From contig NZ_CP009631.1 of assembly GCF_000959445.1 (NCBI RefSeq), positions 2,418,001-2,482,000 on the forward strand: DNA of 64,000 bases. The letters are read 5' to 3'. A program made the position numbers and the translations under genes. The notes below the pieces were generated by a model, which saw nothing but the letters and a program-made list of their open reading frames with translations, was not told the DNA's origin and ran no database searches. Positions 63,569 through 64,000 of this stretch are shown piece by piece. The DNA is from Burkholderia vietnamiensis LMG 10929. GTDB taxonomy: Bacteria > Pseudomonadota > Gammaproteobacteria > Burkholderiales > Burkholderiaceae. How positions within the stretch are numbered: the stretch's first letter is position 1; every line of letters starts with the position of its first letter.

Positions 63569-64000
63569 TCACCGCCCTGCGCCGAGCCGGTCGCGCCATT
63601 GCGTGGCCGCGTACGCGGCGGCCTCGATCGCGGCCACCGCGGCGACATACAGCACGGTCGCGATGCCGAATGCGGCGAAGGTTTTGAACGTCTCCGTCTC
63701 GACCTGCCGCGACGCATAGGACAGCTCAGCGACCCCGATCGCCATCGCGAGCGACGAATTCTTGACGAGATTCATGTACTGGCCGAACAGCGGCGGCAGC
63801 GCAATACGCACGGCTTGCGGCAGCACCACGTAGCGCAGCGACTGCATCGGCGTGAGGCCGAGCGCCGCAGCGGCATCGTGCTGCGCACGCCGCACGCCGC
63901 GCAGGCCGGCTTCGCATTCCTCGGCGACGAACGCGGCCGTGTAGGCGCTCAGCCCGACCCAGCCCGCGACGAATTCGAACGACGGCCACGCGAGCGTGAG
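63569..64000 (-). CDS. Polar amino-acid ABC transporter permease, C-terminal part (runs off right edge)
   Basis: The last 143 codons of a HisQ/GltJ-like permease. Seen are VGLSAYTAAFVAEECEAGLRGV, the EAA loop AAAALGLTPMQSLRYVVLPQAVRIALPP, and MNLVKNSSLAMAIGVAEL. It ends 2 bases before the partner permease, so both are in one operon. Start and N-terminus are beyond the window. Confidence 0.88.
   Translation of the reverse strand, partial: LTLAWPSFEFVAGWVGLSAYTAAFVAEECEAGLRGVRRAQHDAAAALGLTPMQSLRYVVLPQAVRIALPPLFGQYMNLVKNSSLAMAIGVAELSYASRQVETETFKTFAAFGIATVLYVAAVAAIEAAAYAATQWRDRLGAGR

Noticed and set aside
1..64000. CRISPR arrays, rRNA or tRNA genes, insertion sequences, prophage genes
   Set aside because: None seen: no regularly spaced repeats, no transposase or integrase motifs, no tRNA cloverleaf recognised by eye.

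Overview
The window is high-GC bacterial chromosome (roughly 70% GC, except for an AT-richer patch at about 22.2-24.3 kb). Gene content and order point to the Burkholderia cepacia complex: a cobalamin block, then a complete ornibactin siderophore cluster, then an RND efflux operon with a divergent TetR regulator. I have run no database search; names rest on recognised families, motifs and remembered gene order.

1-20.8 kb, vitamin B12. A minus-strand run (cobL-cbiD-cobK, the last cut by the left edge) lies back to back with cobG-cobH-cobI-cobJ, which has a cobalamin riboswitch. Further on, two more cobalamin riboswitches stand back to back at 16.85-17.46 kb. One heads nicT-cobW-cobN-chlID (cobalt uptake, metallochaperone, cobaltochelatase) and the other heads cobA-cobE-cobO-cobB. 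The pathway is the oxygen-using type (CobG) with CbiD in place of CobF and a CbiG-CobJ fusion. The chelatase AAA+ and VWA parts are in different frames, joined by a textbook -1 frameshift site followed by a nested stem-loop. Two unrelated small genes (DUF1993 and YaiI/DUF188) sit at 7.7-8.8 kb.

20.8-24.4 kb, a small accessory interval: an M20 amidohydrolase, a secreted trypsin-like protease with two crystallin-like C-terminal repeats, and AT-richer DNA with strong hairpins. A decayed fragment of a related protease lies 39 kb away at 62.65-62.80 kb.

24.4-54.4 kb, ornibactin. The ECF sigma factor gene orbS has a sigma-70 promoter overlapped by a Fur-like box. Three promoters share the same OrbS-type layout (TAAA to CGTC spanning exactly 25 bp). 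They drive orbH-orbG-orbC-orbD-orbF-orbB (minus), orbE (plus) and orbI-orbJ-pvdA-orbA-pvdF-orbL (minus). Together these encode the NRPS line, ornithine hydroxylation, formylation and acylation, aspartate hydroxylation, export, outer-membrane uptake, periplasmic binding, inner-membrane import and iron reduction. The orbK gene that I expect between orbJ and pvdA is missing.

54.4-61.0 kb: an adaptor-RND-outer membrane factor operon (minus) and a divergent TetR repressor with a perfect 20-bp palindrome between them. 61.1-64.0 kb: a candidate structured small RNA with promoter and terminator, an M23 peptidase, the protease relic, and two permease genes of a polar amino-acid ABC transporter, the second running off the right edge.
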